64,000 nt of DNA from the NCBI GenBank assembly GCA_030149295.1, contig JASBRV010000072.1, positions 17,902-81,901 of the forward strand. Direction: 5' to 3'. Below, one piece after another: positions 50,486 to 59,005 of this stretch. The position numbers were made by a program, and so were the translations under genes. Position 1 is the first letter of the stretch. Each line of letters begins with the position of its first letter. This DNA comes from Bacteriovoracales bacterium. Its GTDB lineage: Bacteria; Bdellovibrionota; Bacteriovoracia; Bacteriovoracales; Bacteriovoracaceae. The notes under the pieces are model-generated. The model ran no database searches. It saw only the letters and a program-made list of their open reading frames with translations, and was not told where the DNA came from.

Positions 50486-51248
50486 TTAAACCTCCTGTTA
50501 ATTTTTTAAAAGACAAAATCTCGATACCGCTATCTTTGAACTTCTTTTCACTATGCCAATACTGACGAAAACAATTTCTCATCAAATAAGTAACTCTATC
50601 CCCTTTTACAACTAGCCAAATCTTTCTTTTTTTCACGCAATGGCTTATTAAGTTCAAAATGAAAGAGATATCTTCTTGTTCGCTAAAGTCATATAAAAAA
50701 TAGACATCTGCAGCGGGAAGCTCAAACCCTATATCTAACACGTTAACCCGATAAATTTTAGCATTCGTCAGGTTCAATTTCTTCAAAACCTTATTTCCTT
50801 CAAACTGCCTGCGCTTCACAACCTCATACCCAGTAAACATCGCTTGAGGAAAAAGAGTATTTAAGACTATGCCTACTCTACCGTAACCTGCACCTATATC
50901 AACAACATGTTCAATCTTATGGCCAATCAGAAACGCTAGTGCTTCATAGATATGACAGTAAGGAGTTTGTAAAACCTGAGGATCTAAGCCTACCCAAGCT
51001 TGAGTTCCTTCATAATGCTGCTTTTTATTAGAGATATCTATTGAGCAATTATAAGCAACGTATTTCTGTAGTAATTTTTCCTCAGTTTTAGATACTTTAT
51101 AACCTAAAATCCGATCAAGTCTTTTTGCGTGTTCTCGTGGCCTTAAATTTTCGTTATTAACAAAGTATTCTGATGATAACGTCAATTCTAGCGATTTCAA
51201 ATTATCTATGCTGCCAATTTTGAAGCATAACCTTTTCGGACTCCTCAA
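50478..51248 (-). CDS. SAM-dependent methyltransferase-like protein
   Basis: A 256-residue protein with a class I Rossmann methyltransferase core in its second half: VVDIGAGYGRVGIVL (motif I, SAM binding), FTGYEV (acidic end of strand 2), and DVYFLYDFSEQEDI. The N-terminal 100 residues are helical and basic, possibly for substrate binding. The start at 51248 lies 47 bases inside the upstream Tudor-like gene; a shorter form cannot be excluded. The substrate is unknown. The context with CarD-like and Tudor-like proteins suggests a nucleic acid or protein target. Confidence 0.75.
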   Translation of the reverse strand: MRSPKRLCFKIGSIDNLKSLELTLSSEYFVNNENLRPREHAKRLDRILGYKVSKTEEKLLQKYVAYNCSIDISNKKQHYEGTQAWVGLDPQVLQTPYCHIYEALAFLIGHKIEHVVDIGAGYGRVGIVLNTLFPQAMFTGYEVVKRRQFEGNKVLKKLNLTNAKIYRVNVLDIGFELPAADVYFLYDFSEQEDISFILNLISHCVKKRKIWLVVKGDRVTYLMRNCFRQYWHSEKKFKDSGIEILSFKKLTGGLNV

Positions 51249-51468
51249 AGAACACCTGTATTTTAGTGTGACTCATGATTGCTTGAATGAAGCCAAAGCC
51301 GAATTTATTATGCTGAATATAATCACCTATCTGGTGATTATTTTCTTTTCTATATAGGACTGGATTTTTTTTTGTGTCGTCCATGAGCTTTTTTAAGTAG
51401 TCCGTTTTAGAAGTTTTCGTAGGCCATTGGGGCAGTTTTTTCATTGGTTTATTTCTATTTTTTTTCAT
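51202..51468 (-). CDS. Small Tudor/SH3-like protein (UvrD C-terminal-domain-like)
   Basis: About 88 residues from the ATG at 51468, 8 bases after AAGGTGG; a GTG at 51480 overlaps that SD. A basic N-terminus precedes a single small beta-barrel: IGDYIQHNKFGFGFIQAI followed by KIQVFFEESEKVMLQNW. The pattern GDxVxHxxFGxGxV...VxFxxxxKxL is that of the C-terminal Tudor-like domain of UvrD/PcrA helicases, which contacts RNA polymerase. Here it stands alone. It is the first of three overlapping genes ending in a CarD-like gene. Confidence 0.7.
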   Translation of the reverse strand: MKKNRNKPMKKLPQWPTKTSKTDYLKKLMDDTKKNPVLYRKENNHQIGDYIQHNKFGFGFIQAIMSHTKIQVFFEESEKVMLQNWQHR

Positions 51469-51716
51469 AATCATTTCCACCTTTTTCTTTTGAAGCTAGA
51501 TTCCAATAGAGATATCTCTTGATTAGACTACCAGCATGCGAGTTTACGAATTAAATTTTACGATTGGTTCGTCGACTTGACTTAAATGAAGAAAAATAAA
51601 AAAACAAAAAGAAAAACTTTATCCTTCTCTTATAGTAACATCATACCTAATAAATAGATACTTCTATAAATATTGATCCCTTTTCCTCTCAAGTCTCCGC
51701 TTTTATAGGAAGAAAA

Positions 51717-51890
51717 ATGAAAAACCTGTTATTATTCGCATTTTGGCTTACCTCCCTTACATTCGCTTATTACTTAGGTGTCCAAAACTCAAATCATTCC
51801 TCCATCTTTCATGTCATGGATCAAAAGACTCACTTCTATAAAAACCCTTCAGACAAACCAAAAGCAAAACCCAAAGAGCCAACTAAGTAA
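51717..51890 (+). CDS. 57-residue single-pass membrane protein
   Basis: A short gene with a good SD (AGGAAG, 6 bases upstream). Residues 1-25 (FAFWLTSLTFAYYLGVQNS at their core) form a membrane helix identical at 16 of 25 positions to the start of the 320-residue Sel1-like protein at 38846. The rest is a short polar tail rich in Lys and Pro (SDKPKAKPKEPTK). It may be a micro-protein that uses the same membrane site as its larger relative. The function is unknown. Confidence 0.75.
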   Translation: MKNLLLFAFWLTSLTFAYYLGVQNSNHSSIFHVMDQKTHFYKNPSDKPKAKPKEPTK

Positions 51891-52053
51891 GTCGAATTAC
51901 TAACTTTAACTATTAATTAGGTGATTAAGAGAAAGCGTGTTAGAATGACCTTGTTGAAGTACTAATTAGATTACGTTTCACATTTCATTTCCTAAAAGAA
52001 GTCATCTGTTTCTCAAATCATAATATTATTCCTTTCGACATTTTATTTATTTT

Positions 52054-52090
52054 AACCTCAGCAAGGCCGTAAGAAGCCAATCTTGAGGTT
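52054..52090 (+). promoter_or_regulatory. Leader hairpin of the second cold-shock gene
   Basis: AACCTCA and TGAGGTT pair around 23 bases in which GGC and GCC can pair again. It lies 13 bases upstream of the SD. Its position matches the leader hairpin of the other csp gene (1007-1032), although the sequence differs, and both leaders end in CTCATAGGAG. Confidence 0.5.
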
Positions 52091-52111
52091 CGCAACTCAT
52101 AGGAGATTATT

Positions 52112-52309
52112 ATGAGCACAGGTAAAGTTAAGTTTTTTGATGAAGTTAAAGGTTTTGGATTTATCACTCCAGATAGTGGTGAAAAAGACCTTTTTGTTCA
52201 TATGTCAGCGATCACTACTGGTTACATCAACGACGGTGATTCTGTAGAATTTGAAATTGGTGAAGGTCAAAAAGGACCTTGTGCCGTTCAAGTAAAAAGA
52301 GTTTCTTAA
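52112..52309 (+). CDS. Cold-shock domain protein (CspA family), second copy
   Basis: A 65-residue single cold-shock domain protein, closely similar to the product of 788-985. RNP1 (KGFGFI, 13-18) and RNP2 (LFVHM, 27-31) are intact; most differences fall in the middle loop (residues 33-45). SD ATAGGAG precedes the ATG. It is monocistronic and ends just before the family B palindromic repeat at 52314, which may act as its 3' stem-loop. A role as an RNA chaperone is known for the family; induction conditions are not shown by the sequence. Confidence 0.95.
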   Translation: MSTGKVKFFDEVKGFGFITPDSGEKDLFVHMSAITTGYINDGDSVEFEIGEGQKGPCAVQVKRVS

Positions 52310-52313
52310 AACC

Positions 52314-52364
52314 ATAAGGTGTCAGGTTGAGTTTGGTGCAACCAAAAGCGACCTGGCACCTTAT
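52314..52364. repeat. Palindromic repeat, family B copy 1
   Basis: ATAAGGTGTCAGGTTG pairs with CGACCTGGCACCTTAT over 16 positions (two G-U), leaving a 19-base loop. It begins four bases after the cold-shock stop codon. A related copy is at 57610-57661. The AAGGTGTCAGGT/ACCTGGCACCTT style is typical of REP-like elements in several proteobacterial groups, and the core GGTRTCA is shared with family A. Confidence 0.75.
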
Positions 52365-52542
52365 GCTACATTTTTGCCCCAAAACAACACTACACTTAAG
52401 CATGATGAACTCTCCATCACGGTCAATTAAATAATGACCATCTTGATCCCATCTACATGATTTCTATCAACTATTTTATTTAAGATTTATGAGAAAATTC
52501 TTATAATTTAAGCAAAATAATAGCCTCATTCTAGGAAATCAT

Positions 52543-55500
52543 ATGAACTGGACCGGAAATCTTGCTCACTTCTTTATTTCAAAAGGTAAGTTAACTTTTC
52601 TTATCTTAATTTCCCTATTTCTTTGGGGTTACATGAGTTTCTTAGCCACCCCTAAAAAGTACAACCCAACAATTGTTGCCCCCGCTTTTCAAGTGACAGT
52701 TAAGGCCCCCGGCACCAGCCAAGAAGAAGTCCTTGAGCAGATCACCAAACCTCTGGAAAACGTCATTACTGATATTGATGGCGTTGAAGACATATACTCT
52801 GTGACTTTCCAAGGAGGCATGGCCGTTATTAACGTCAACTTCTATGTGGGAGAAGATCTCAATAAGGCCAAGGTGTCCTTAGCTGATCGCTTAAGAAGTG
52901 ACCAATCTCTAGCTCCTCTCGGAATAATGGAACCAGAGATTGTTACCCTAAACCCTGAGGAAGTGCCCGTTCTTACCATTGCTTTAACCTCGGATAAACT
53001 TAATCCTATTGAACTTCGAAAAAAAGCATGGCTAGTACGCGATCAGCTATCACAAGTGGAAGGAACAAGTCGGATCTTTGTTTACGGAGGAAGAAAAAGA
53101 GAGCTTCAAATTCTTGTAGACCCTAATAAACTTAAAGACTATGGCATCTCTTTTGATCATATTGAAGCAGCCCTCAAACAAAACAATGCCTTTTTACCTA
53201 GTGGAATCCTTAAAGGTGAAAAACAAAACTTCCCTATTGAGGTCAATGCTTGGGTTAAAAGTCCCGATGAAATAAAAAACGTCATCCTCATCACCAATGA
53301 CACAGTCGACATTAAACTAAAAGACGTTGCCAACGTTATCGAAGCTCCCGAGGAAAGAGAAAGTTATGTACGCCATCTAACGAAAAATCGCCAAGTGGAA
53401 GATGTCGTTCTTTTAGCCGTCTCCAAGCTCCAAGGAGAAAATATCTCTGATGTCACACAAAAAGTTGAATCACTTCTAAAGAAAAATGAGCAACTTTTTA
53501 ATAATCAAAACTTTAAAGCGAAAGTCATTGTCGATAAAGGCCAAACTGCGAAAGAAGAGATCGATGGTCTTCTCATCAACCTATTAAGTTCGATCATTAT
53601 CGTCATTATCGTGCTTTTCTTTTTTCTTAATATTAAAGCTGCTGCTCTGGTGGCCATTGCAATTCCTTTAACTCTTTCTTCTGTCTTTGGTTTTGCCTTT
53701 CTTTTTGACCAAACCATTAACCGTATTACCCTCTTTGCTCTCATTCTTTCCCTAGGTATGCTTGTCGATAATGCAACCGTGGTCATTGAAAATATCGTGC
53801 GCATGGCAGGTTCCAAGAAAACTCTAAGTCAAGAAGACTTTGCCCATGCTGTTAATGAGGTCGGTCCAGGCTTATTTATGTCCACAGTGACTACAGTCTT
53901 AGCCTTTATTCCCATGTCCTTCATTACAGGGATGATGGGGCCTTACATGGGTCCCATTCCTTTCTTTATTCCCGTTGCCCTTATTATGGCGCTCTTTATT
54001 AGTTATTCTATTAATCCATGGATGGCATCAATCCTTATCAAGAAGTCCTCTCAGACGGGCCATGAAAGTGGTCACAAGGTCAGTCACCTCCAAGCTGTCG
54101 GAAAGAAGTTTATTCATAGCTACCGCAACCTCATTAAGACTATCATTTCTTCTTCTAAAATTAGGATCGGCTTTTTATTGGCCATATTTTTTATTCTTCT
54201 AGGTGTTAGCACCTTTCCCTTTGTAAAACTCTTAAAGTTTAGAATGTTACCAAAAGCTAATGTTGACCAATTCTTTCTCTATGTTGACCTACCGGAAGAC
54301 TCCCCTCTAGAGAAGACTTATGACATCGCAAAAACTCTTGAAAAAAAGCTCCTTGAATTTGAAGAAGTTTCCATGATTCAATCTTATGTGGGTATTCCCC
54401 CAGTGATGGACTTCAATGGTCTCTTCAAGGGAGTTTCTGGGCGTGTAAATCCCTATCAGGCAACTTTACGAGTAGGCCTTTTACCTGATGAAAAGCGTGT
54501 GGCGACAAGTGAAGAGCTCGTCCTTAAATGGCGCTCCATTCTCAATGGAGTTGTCAGTTCAGATGTCACCCTTCAGCTTATAGAAGATCCTCCAGGTCCT
54601 CCTGTTCTTTCCACTGTTTTATTGCGTATTCAAGGTGATCGCGGTGTGGATTTGGTCAAAGAGGCCAAGGCCCTTAACCCTTCTTTCATCTCTACCAAGG
54701 AAGTCGTGGATACTGATATTAGCCAGCCCTTAGATGAAGAAAAATTTATCACTCAAGAACTTGTCATTAACCACTATGAAGCTTCAAGGGTCAAAATAGC
54801 TCCAACTACCATTATCCAAACCTTAAGAAGTCTTTACTCAGGTAAAGTTATCGGTATTTATCATAATCCTGAAAATATTGAGCAAGAAGTTATCGCCTTG
54901 AGAATTCCACGGGAGAATCGAAATAATATTGAAGATTTAAAGGGTATCACCCTTCGTAATCCATTAAGAATTTCAGTGCCCCTTAAAAGACTTGTAACCT
55001 TTAAAGAGACACCAACCGTTTTTCCTCTTAGAAGAGAAAACCATCGTAACACCCTCTACCTCACAGGAGAGATGGGGGATCGTTCTGTCACCTATGCTGG
55101 TATTGATCTCTTGTTAAAACTCCTTGATTATCGCCTCGCCGATAACACAGGAACTCTTGAATCTTGGAATCTATTTGGAGCTCATTATAAACTGCCTGAC
55201 GGTAAGAATGTTTATATCAATATCGGTGGCGAGTGGGAGTTAACTCTAGAGGTTTTTAGAGATCTTATGCTCGCTATGGCCGTGGCAATCATCATCATCT
55301 ACATCGTTTTGGTAGCCCAGTTCAACTCTTTTAAAGAGCCCCTGATTATCATGTCTACCATTCCTCTATCCGTTATTGGTGTCTTTCCGGGTTTTGCGAT
55401 CCTCAATATGATTAATGGCGAGTACTTTACGGCAACAAGCATGATTGGTGTCATCGCTCTAGCGGGAATAGCCGTCAACAACTCTATTATTTTACTTGAA

Positions 55501-55749
55501 TACTTAAACTCTTTGAAACTTCACGAGCCAAGCTTAGTGGAGGCCCTGGTTGAAGCTTGCGCCACTAGATTAAGACCTATTGCCTTAACGACTATTACCA
55601 CCATGCTCGGATCAATGACGATTCTTGGAGATCCTGTTTGGTCGGGACTAGCATGGGCCATTATTCTTGGACTCGGCATGAGTTCAACTCTTATTCTCTT
55701 TGTTTTTCCTCTGCTTTACTATTCACTAAGTAATAAGGCCTGGAGCTAA
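52543..55749 (+). CDS. RND-family efflux permease (AcrB-like)
   Basis: A 1068-residue inner-membrane transporter with the RND layout: TM1, a large periplasmic loop (about 40-330), TM2-6, a second loop (about 560-870), and TM8-12. LFALILSLGMLVDNATVVIENIV is TM4 with its acidic proton-relay residue(s), and GVIALAGIAVNNSIILLEYL is its partner in the second half. It would export drugs, dyes or lipophilic compounds by proton antiport. No adaptor (membrane-fusion) or outer-membrane channel gene lies next to it, so it must borrow partners or act alone. A cation/proton antiporter follows after 2 bases. Confidence 0.93.
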   Translation: MNWTGNLAHFFISKGKLTFLILISLFLWGYMSFLATPKKYNPTIVAPAFQVTVKAPGTSQEEVLEQITKPLENVITDIDGVEDIYSVTFQGGMAVINVNFYVGEDLNKAKVSLADRLRSDQSLAPLGIMEPEIVTLNPEEVPVLTIALTSDKLNPIELRKKAWLVRDQLSQVEGTSRIFVYGGRKRELQILVDPNKLKDYGISFDHIEAALKQNNAFLPSGILKGEKQNFPIEVNAWVKSPDEIKNVILITNDTVDIKLKDVANVIEAPEERESYVRHLTKNRQVEDVVLLAVSKLQGENISDVTQKVESLLKKNEQLFNNQNFKAKVIVDKGQTAKEEIDGLLINLLSSIIIVIIVLFFFLNIKAAALVAIAIPLTLSSVFGFAFLFDQTINRITLFALILSLGMLVDNATVVIENIVRMAGSKKTLSQEDFAHAVNEVGPGLFMSTVTTVLAFIPMSFITGMMGPYMGPIPFFIPVALIMALFISYSINPWMASILIKKSSQTGHESGHKVSHLQAVGKKFIHSYRNLIKTIISSSKIRIGFLLAIFFILLGVSTFPFVKLLKFRMLPKANVDQFFLYVDLPEDSPLEKTYDIAKTLEKKLLEFEEVSMIQSYVGIPPVMDFNGLFKGVSGRVNPYQATLRVGLLPDEKRVATSEELVLKWRSILNGVVSSDVTLQLIEDPPGPPVLSTVLLRIQGDRGVDLVKEAKALNPSFISTKEVVDTDISQPLDEEKFITQELVINHYEASRVKIAPTTIIQTLRSLYSGKVIGIYHNPENIEQEVIALRIPRENRNNIEDLKGITLRNPLRISVPLKRLVTFKETPTVFPLRRENHRNTLYLTGEMGDRSVTYAGIDLLLKLLDYRLADNTGTLESWNLFGAHYKLPDGKNVYINIGGEWELTLEVFRDLMLAMAVAIIIIYIVLVAQFNSFKEPLIIMSTIPLSVIGVFPGFAILNMINGEYFTATSMIGVIALAGIAVNNSIILLEYLNSLKLHEPSLVEALVEACATRLRPIALTTITTMLGSMTILGDPVWSGLAWAIILGLGMSSTLILFVFPLLYYSLSNKAWS

Positions 55750-55751
55750 CA

Positions 55752-56945
55752 ATGGAAGTTGTCCTAAGCCTTGGTATTATTTTAGTCGTTGGTTATTTCT
55801 TTGGTCTGGTCGCAGAAAAGCTCCAGCTTCCTCGGGTCACTTCTTATCTTTTTGCTGGCATTCTTTTTTCTCCCAGCTTTTTAGGCGATATAGTGCCTAT
55901 TCACCTCAATTCATGGTCAGAAATTTTGGTGAACATCTGTTTAGGGCTCATTGCTTTTGTCATTGGCGGAAAGATTAAGGTTTCTGAATTAAGGGAAAAT
56001 GGGAAAGTCGTTTTTTGGGGAACGTTTTTTGAATCCCTGTGCCCCATGATCTTAGTCTTTAGCGCTTTTTATATTCTATCCTCACTCATTCCCAATATTA
56101 GCCCAAAATTAGCAATTCTCATGGCCGCTGTTGCCTCTACGACAGCGCCTGCTGCCACTGTGGCCATCATTGAGCAATATAAAGCTAAAGGTCTCTTTAC
56201 AAATACACTATTAGATATCGTCGCTTTAGATGACGCCTTTGGAGTCATTCTTTTCACGTTAGTAACAACATTTTACTTTGGAGAATCTTTTAGTAGCGGC
56301 TTAACTCTTTTGGGAACTCATTTACTGATCGCTATTATCATTGGTGCTTTAGCAGGTCTTCTTATCACCAAGTTCGCTCACCTCTCTCATACAGATGACT
56401 ACCTCTTCCCCTTATTGATGGGCATCATTCTCATCATTGTAAGCTTAGGTGAAACTCACCACTTCTCTTCATTACTGGCCTGTATTGTGATGGGCACTGT
56501 TAGTAATAATACCTTCAAACAGTCTGAAAAGGTTTCCCTACTTCTTCCCATAGAGCATATCGAAGAATTTGTTTTCATCACCTTCTTCACCATAGCAGGG
56601 ACTCACTTCTCTCTTGATTACTTTCAAATCGCAGCCCCTATTATTGCAATCTATCTTATTGCACGGGCCACAGGAAAATATTTAGGAGCTTTTGTCGGTA
56701 TTAAACTATCTAGTCCAAAAATAGATAAGAGAACACCTCAGTGGATTGGACTTGCCCTTATGCCCCAGGCCGGCGTCGCGATAGGTTTGGTTTTTCAACT
56801 AACCCAAAGACCTGAAGTAGAGCCCATTAAATCCATCCTTATCAATGCCATCCTAGGAAGCACCATTATTTATGAAGTACTCGGTCCCGTTCTCGCGAAA
56901 CTGGCTTTAAGAAAAGCTGGAGACATTCCAGCAAGCAAAAGCTAA
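55752..56945 (+). CDS. Cation/proton antiporter (CPA2 family)
   Basis: A 397-residue inner-membrane protein with about 12-13 helices. LVAEKLQLPRVTSYLFAGILFSP is the usual CPA2 opening, and DIVALDDAFGVILFTLV carries the paired Asp (DD) of the ion-binding helix. It would exchange Na+ or K+ for H+. The ATG is 2 bases after the RND stop, so the genes are co-transcribed, an uncommon pairing. The stop overlaps the convergent DUF2490 gene by four bases. It lacks the C-terminal TrkA-N domain of KefB/KefC types. Confidence 0.92.
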   Translation: MEVVLSLGIILVVGYFFGLVAEKLQLPRVTSYLFAGILFSPSFLGDIVPIHLNSWSEILVNICLGLIAFVIGGKIKVSELRENGKVVFWGTFFESLCPMILVFSAFYILSSLIPNISPKLAILMAAVASTTAPAATVAIIEQYKAKGLFTNTLLDIVALDDAFGVILFTLVTTFYFGESFSSGLTLLGTHLLIAIIIGALAGLLITKFAHLSHTDDYLFPLLMGIILIIVSLGETHHFSSLLACIVMGTVSNNTFKQSEKVSLLLPIEHIEEFVFITFFTIAGTHFSLDYFQIAAPIIAIYLIARATGKYLGAFVGIKLSSPKIDKRTPQWIGLALMPQAGVAIGLVFQLTQRPEVEPIKSILINAILGSTIIYEVLGPVLAKLALRKAGDIPASKS

Positions 56946-57598
56946 AAGCGAATATTAACCCCAAAAATATAGGCTTCTTGCCATTGCTCCAAAGTCTTTC
57001 TTGATCTCACCTGAAAAAACAAAGTAGTCATCAGCTTACTGTCTTTGCCCTTAAAAACAAGATTAATGGGGAAAAACCTATTTTCATTGAAATCACTACG
57101 ATACCAATCGTAAAAGAACTCATTTGAAACCCCAATTTTGAGGAGACTAGGCAATAAGTTGGATTTCTTAAAGTAAGAAAAGCGCTGACGAGTCATCGGT
57201 TCAGTTTCTCTATTATTGGCTTCCCACCATCTAAGCTCTAAGCGATGCCTCATACTTATAGAGTGCCCTGATATTTGCCATAACTTTTGCACCACCTGAA
57301 ACTCTGCCCTAATTTTATTGTTATTAGGTGCCTTTTCTTTCTCTAAATTAATAAAGCTCGGTCCAAAAGCGATCTCTGTGCCATTCGCTACCTGATAATG
57401 AATTTTTGGTTGAATGACATAGGCACCAACTCGAGAAATATTCTCAAACCAGCGAACTTCATTATGAAAAGTCCCTTTTACCTTATTTTTTTGAAAAACA
57501 TCCCAGGTAAAGGAAGACCACAAACGATAATCATGGTCATAGATATCCCCTGCTCCATAGCTCAAAGTTAATGAAAGAAAGAAAAGAATTAAAAACAA
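56942..57598 (-). CDS. DUF2490-type outer-membrane beta-barrel protein
   Basis: A 218-residue protein with a short signal peptide (about 1-16) and alternating amphipathic strands (WSSFTWDVFQKN, KGTFHNEVRWFE, SMRHRLELRWWE, NEFFYDWYR) that end in an aromatic residue (VNIRF), as expected of a small outer-membrane barrel. DUF2490 members show this pattern, with conserved RxRxE-type strands. The function is unknown. The gene is convergent with the antiporter gene, and a family B repeat lies just upstream of it. Confidence 0.75.
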   Translation of the reverse strand: MFLILFFLSLTLSYGAGDIYDHDYRLWSSFTWDVFQKNKVKGTFHNEVRWFENISRVGAYVIQPKIHYQVANGTEIAFGPSFINLEKEKAPNNNKIRAEFQVVQKLWQISGHSISMRHRLELRWWEANNRETEPMTRQRFSYFKKSNLLPSLLKIGVSNEFFYDWYRSDFNENRFFPINLVFKGKDSKLMTTLFFQVRSRKTLEQWQEAYIFGVNIRF

Positions 57599-57609
57599 AA
57601 ATCGACCCC

Positions 57610-57661
57610 AAAAAGTGCCAGGTTGAGTTTGGTAGAACTAGAAATAACCTGATACCTTTTT
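57610..57661. repeat. Palindromic repeat, family B copy 2
   Basis: AAAAAGTGCCAGGTTGAG and a right arm with AACCTGATACCTTTT pair imperfectly around a spacer. The stretch CAGGTTGAGTTTGGT is identical to copy 1 (52314-52364), which shows common origin. It lies between the DUF2490 gene and the lipoprotein gene at 57758. Confidence 0.7.
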
Positions 57662-57757
57662 TTTAACGTAATTTCAATGAGTTGGCATATTAAAATGAAT
57701 TTATTTTTAATTTTAGAACCTCCTCAAGGGCCTAGTCAGGTATTCCGAAAAGAAAAG

Positions 57758-59005
57758 GTGAAACGAGGTAATCTTTTTTCTACTATATTGGTTTTAGTCA
57801 CCGTTTTCATTAGTGGCTGCTCCCAACTCTCTTTGCATAAAAGAGGGATTTCTTCCTATCCTCATGGGGGAAAGGCATCATGCTTTGAACAAATGTCGAA
57901 TCTTTTAAAGGTTAAAAAAAAGGCCTCACAGGAAAAACTGAAAAAAGACTACAAAGCCTTTGTGTCCACGCTTTTTCCCCGTGAAAAAGAAAGAGCATCA
58001 AAAGAACTAGAGGAACTTATCAAGGGCAAGCCTCGGGGAAAGTACGCAAAAAAGTTTTTAAGCAGACAAAAGAAGTTTGATCAATATTATGAAAATACTC
58101 TTAAAAATCTTCAGAAGAAATACCCCAATCGCGATAAGAGGAGTTTGCAAAAGCTGGCAATTCAAAAAACGAGCCGGTATCAGAAAATCTTTAATGGTTG
58201 CCACACCAAGGGCATGACAGAAGAGCATAAGGTAGGGGCCAAGGCTTTTACGGCCTTCACTATTGGTATCTCTAGTGTCAGCTCTGGTGCCTTTTATACT
58301 TATCAAAGTAGTGATGATGAGGACTTTTTAACAAAAGATTTCTACGGCAAGCTTGGCTATGAAATGGTTGCCGATGGTATATGGGCCTTCCTCGCCAGTA
58401 TGATTTTCAAAGACCCTACGGGATCCTTTCTCGGAAAGTCTGTGAAAATGTACTTTGCGGACAATTCTTTAGTCGCCGCTGACGCCTTTACCTGGGAGGC
58501 CCTCTTTGGTGAAGGAGAAGAAGCAGCGAGAGAAGAAATCGAAAGGATTTTGTCCTCCCCAGAAAAAAAAGCAGAGCTTGAAAAACTGAATGCTGCCTTA
58601 AAAAGAGAAGCCTTTTTTGACCGAGTGAAGGAGAAGTTTATCCAAATCATAGGATCAGATATCCCAAACGAAGACTTGGACTTTACGAATGAAAACCTAG
58701 ATTTAGAGGACCCTGAAGTCCAAGATCAGCTTATGGAAGCCGCCCTCATTTCTCTTTATGAAGGAGAGAAAGGAGAAGTGAGTCTTGGCTCCTATGGCCT
58801 TGATCGCTATGCTTATTATTCTGGCGTTGGCATCCCGTTTATGTTTCTCGATGCCATCGTCTCCCTCACCATCTACAAAACCATGTGCATGGCCCCGTTA
58901 AATCCCAAAATGGCGCTTGCGAAATCCGCCCTTATCTTCTCGGCTTATAGTGTCTTCTATGACATGATCAACTACCCTCTTCGTGAGAGGCTCATCAATC
59001 AATAG
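57758..59005 (+). CDS. Large predicted lipoprotein of unknown function
   Basis: About 415 residues from a GTG at 57758, chosen because it starts a normal lipoprotein signal (KRGNLFSTILVLVTVFISGC); the frame is open back to an ATG at 57677, but that would put 27 extra residues in front. After the lipid Cys comes a Lys-rich helical stretch (about 45-150, coiled-coil-like), then segments hydrophobic enough to enter a membrane (AFTAFTIGISSVSSGAFYTY, VGIPFMFLDAIVSLTIY and a C-terminal one), which is odd for a lipoprotein. No family is recognised. It overlaps the convergent acetyltransferase gene by 11 bases. Confidence 0.7.
   Translation: MKRGNLFSTILVLVTVFISGCSQLSLHKRGISSYPHGGKASCFEQMSNLLKVKKKASQEKLKKDYKAFVSTLFPREKERASKELEELIKGKPRGKYAKKFLSRQKKFDQYYENTLKNLQKKYPNRDKRSLQKLAIQKTSRYQKIFNGCHTKGMTEEHKVGAKAFTAFTIGISSVSSGAFYTYQSSDDEDFLTKDFYGKLGYEMVADGIWAFLASMIFKDPTGSFLGKSVKMYFADNSLVAADAFTWEALFGEGEEAAREEIERILSSPEKKAELEKLNAALKREAFFDRVKEKFIQIIGSDIPNEDLDFTNENLDLEDPEVQDQLMEAALISLYEGEKGEVSLGSYGLDRYAYYSGVGIPFMFLDAIVSLTIYKTMCMAPLNPKMALAKSALIFSAYSVFYDMINYPLRERLINQ

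Noticed and set aside
52001..52050. Promoter of the second cold-shock gene
   Set aside because: Several AT-rich -10-like words occur (TAATAT, TATTAT) but none has a credible -35 at proper distance, so no site is listed.
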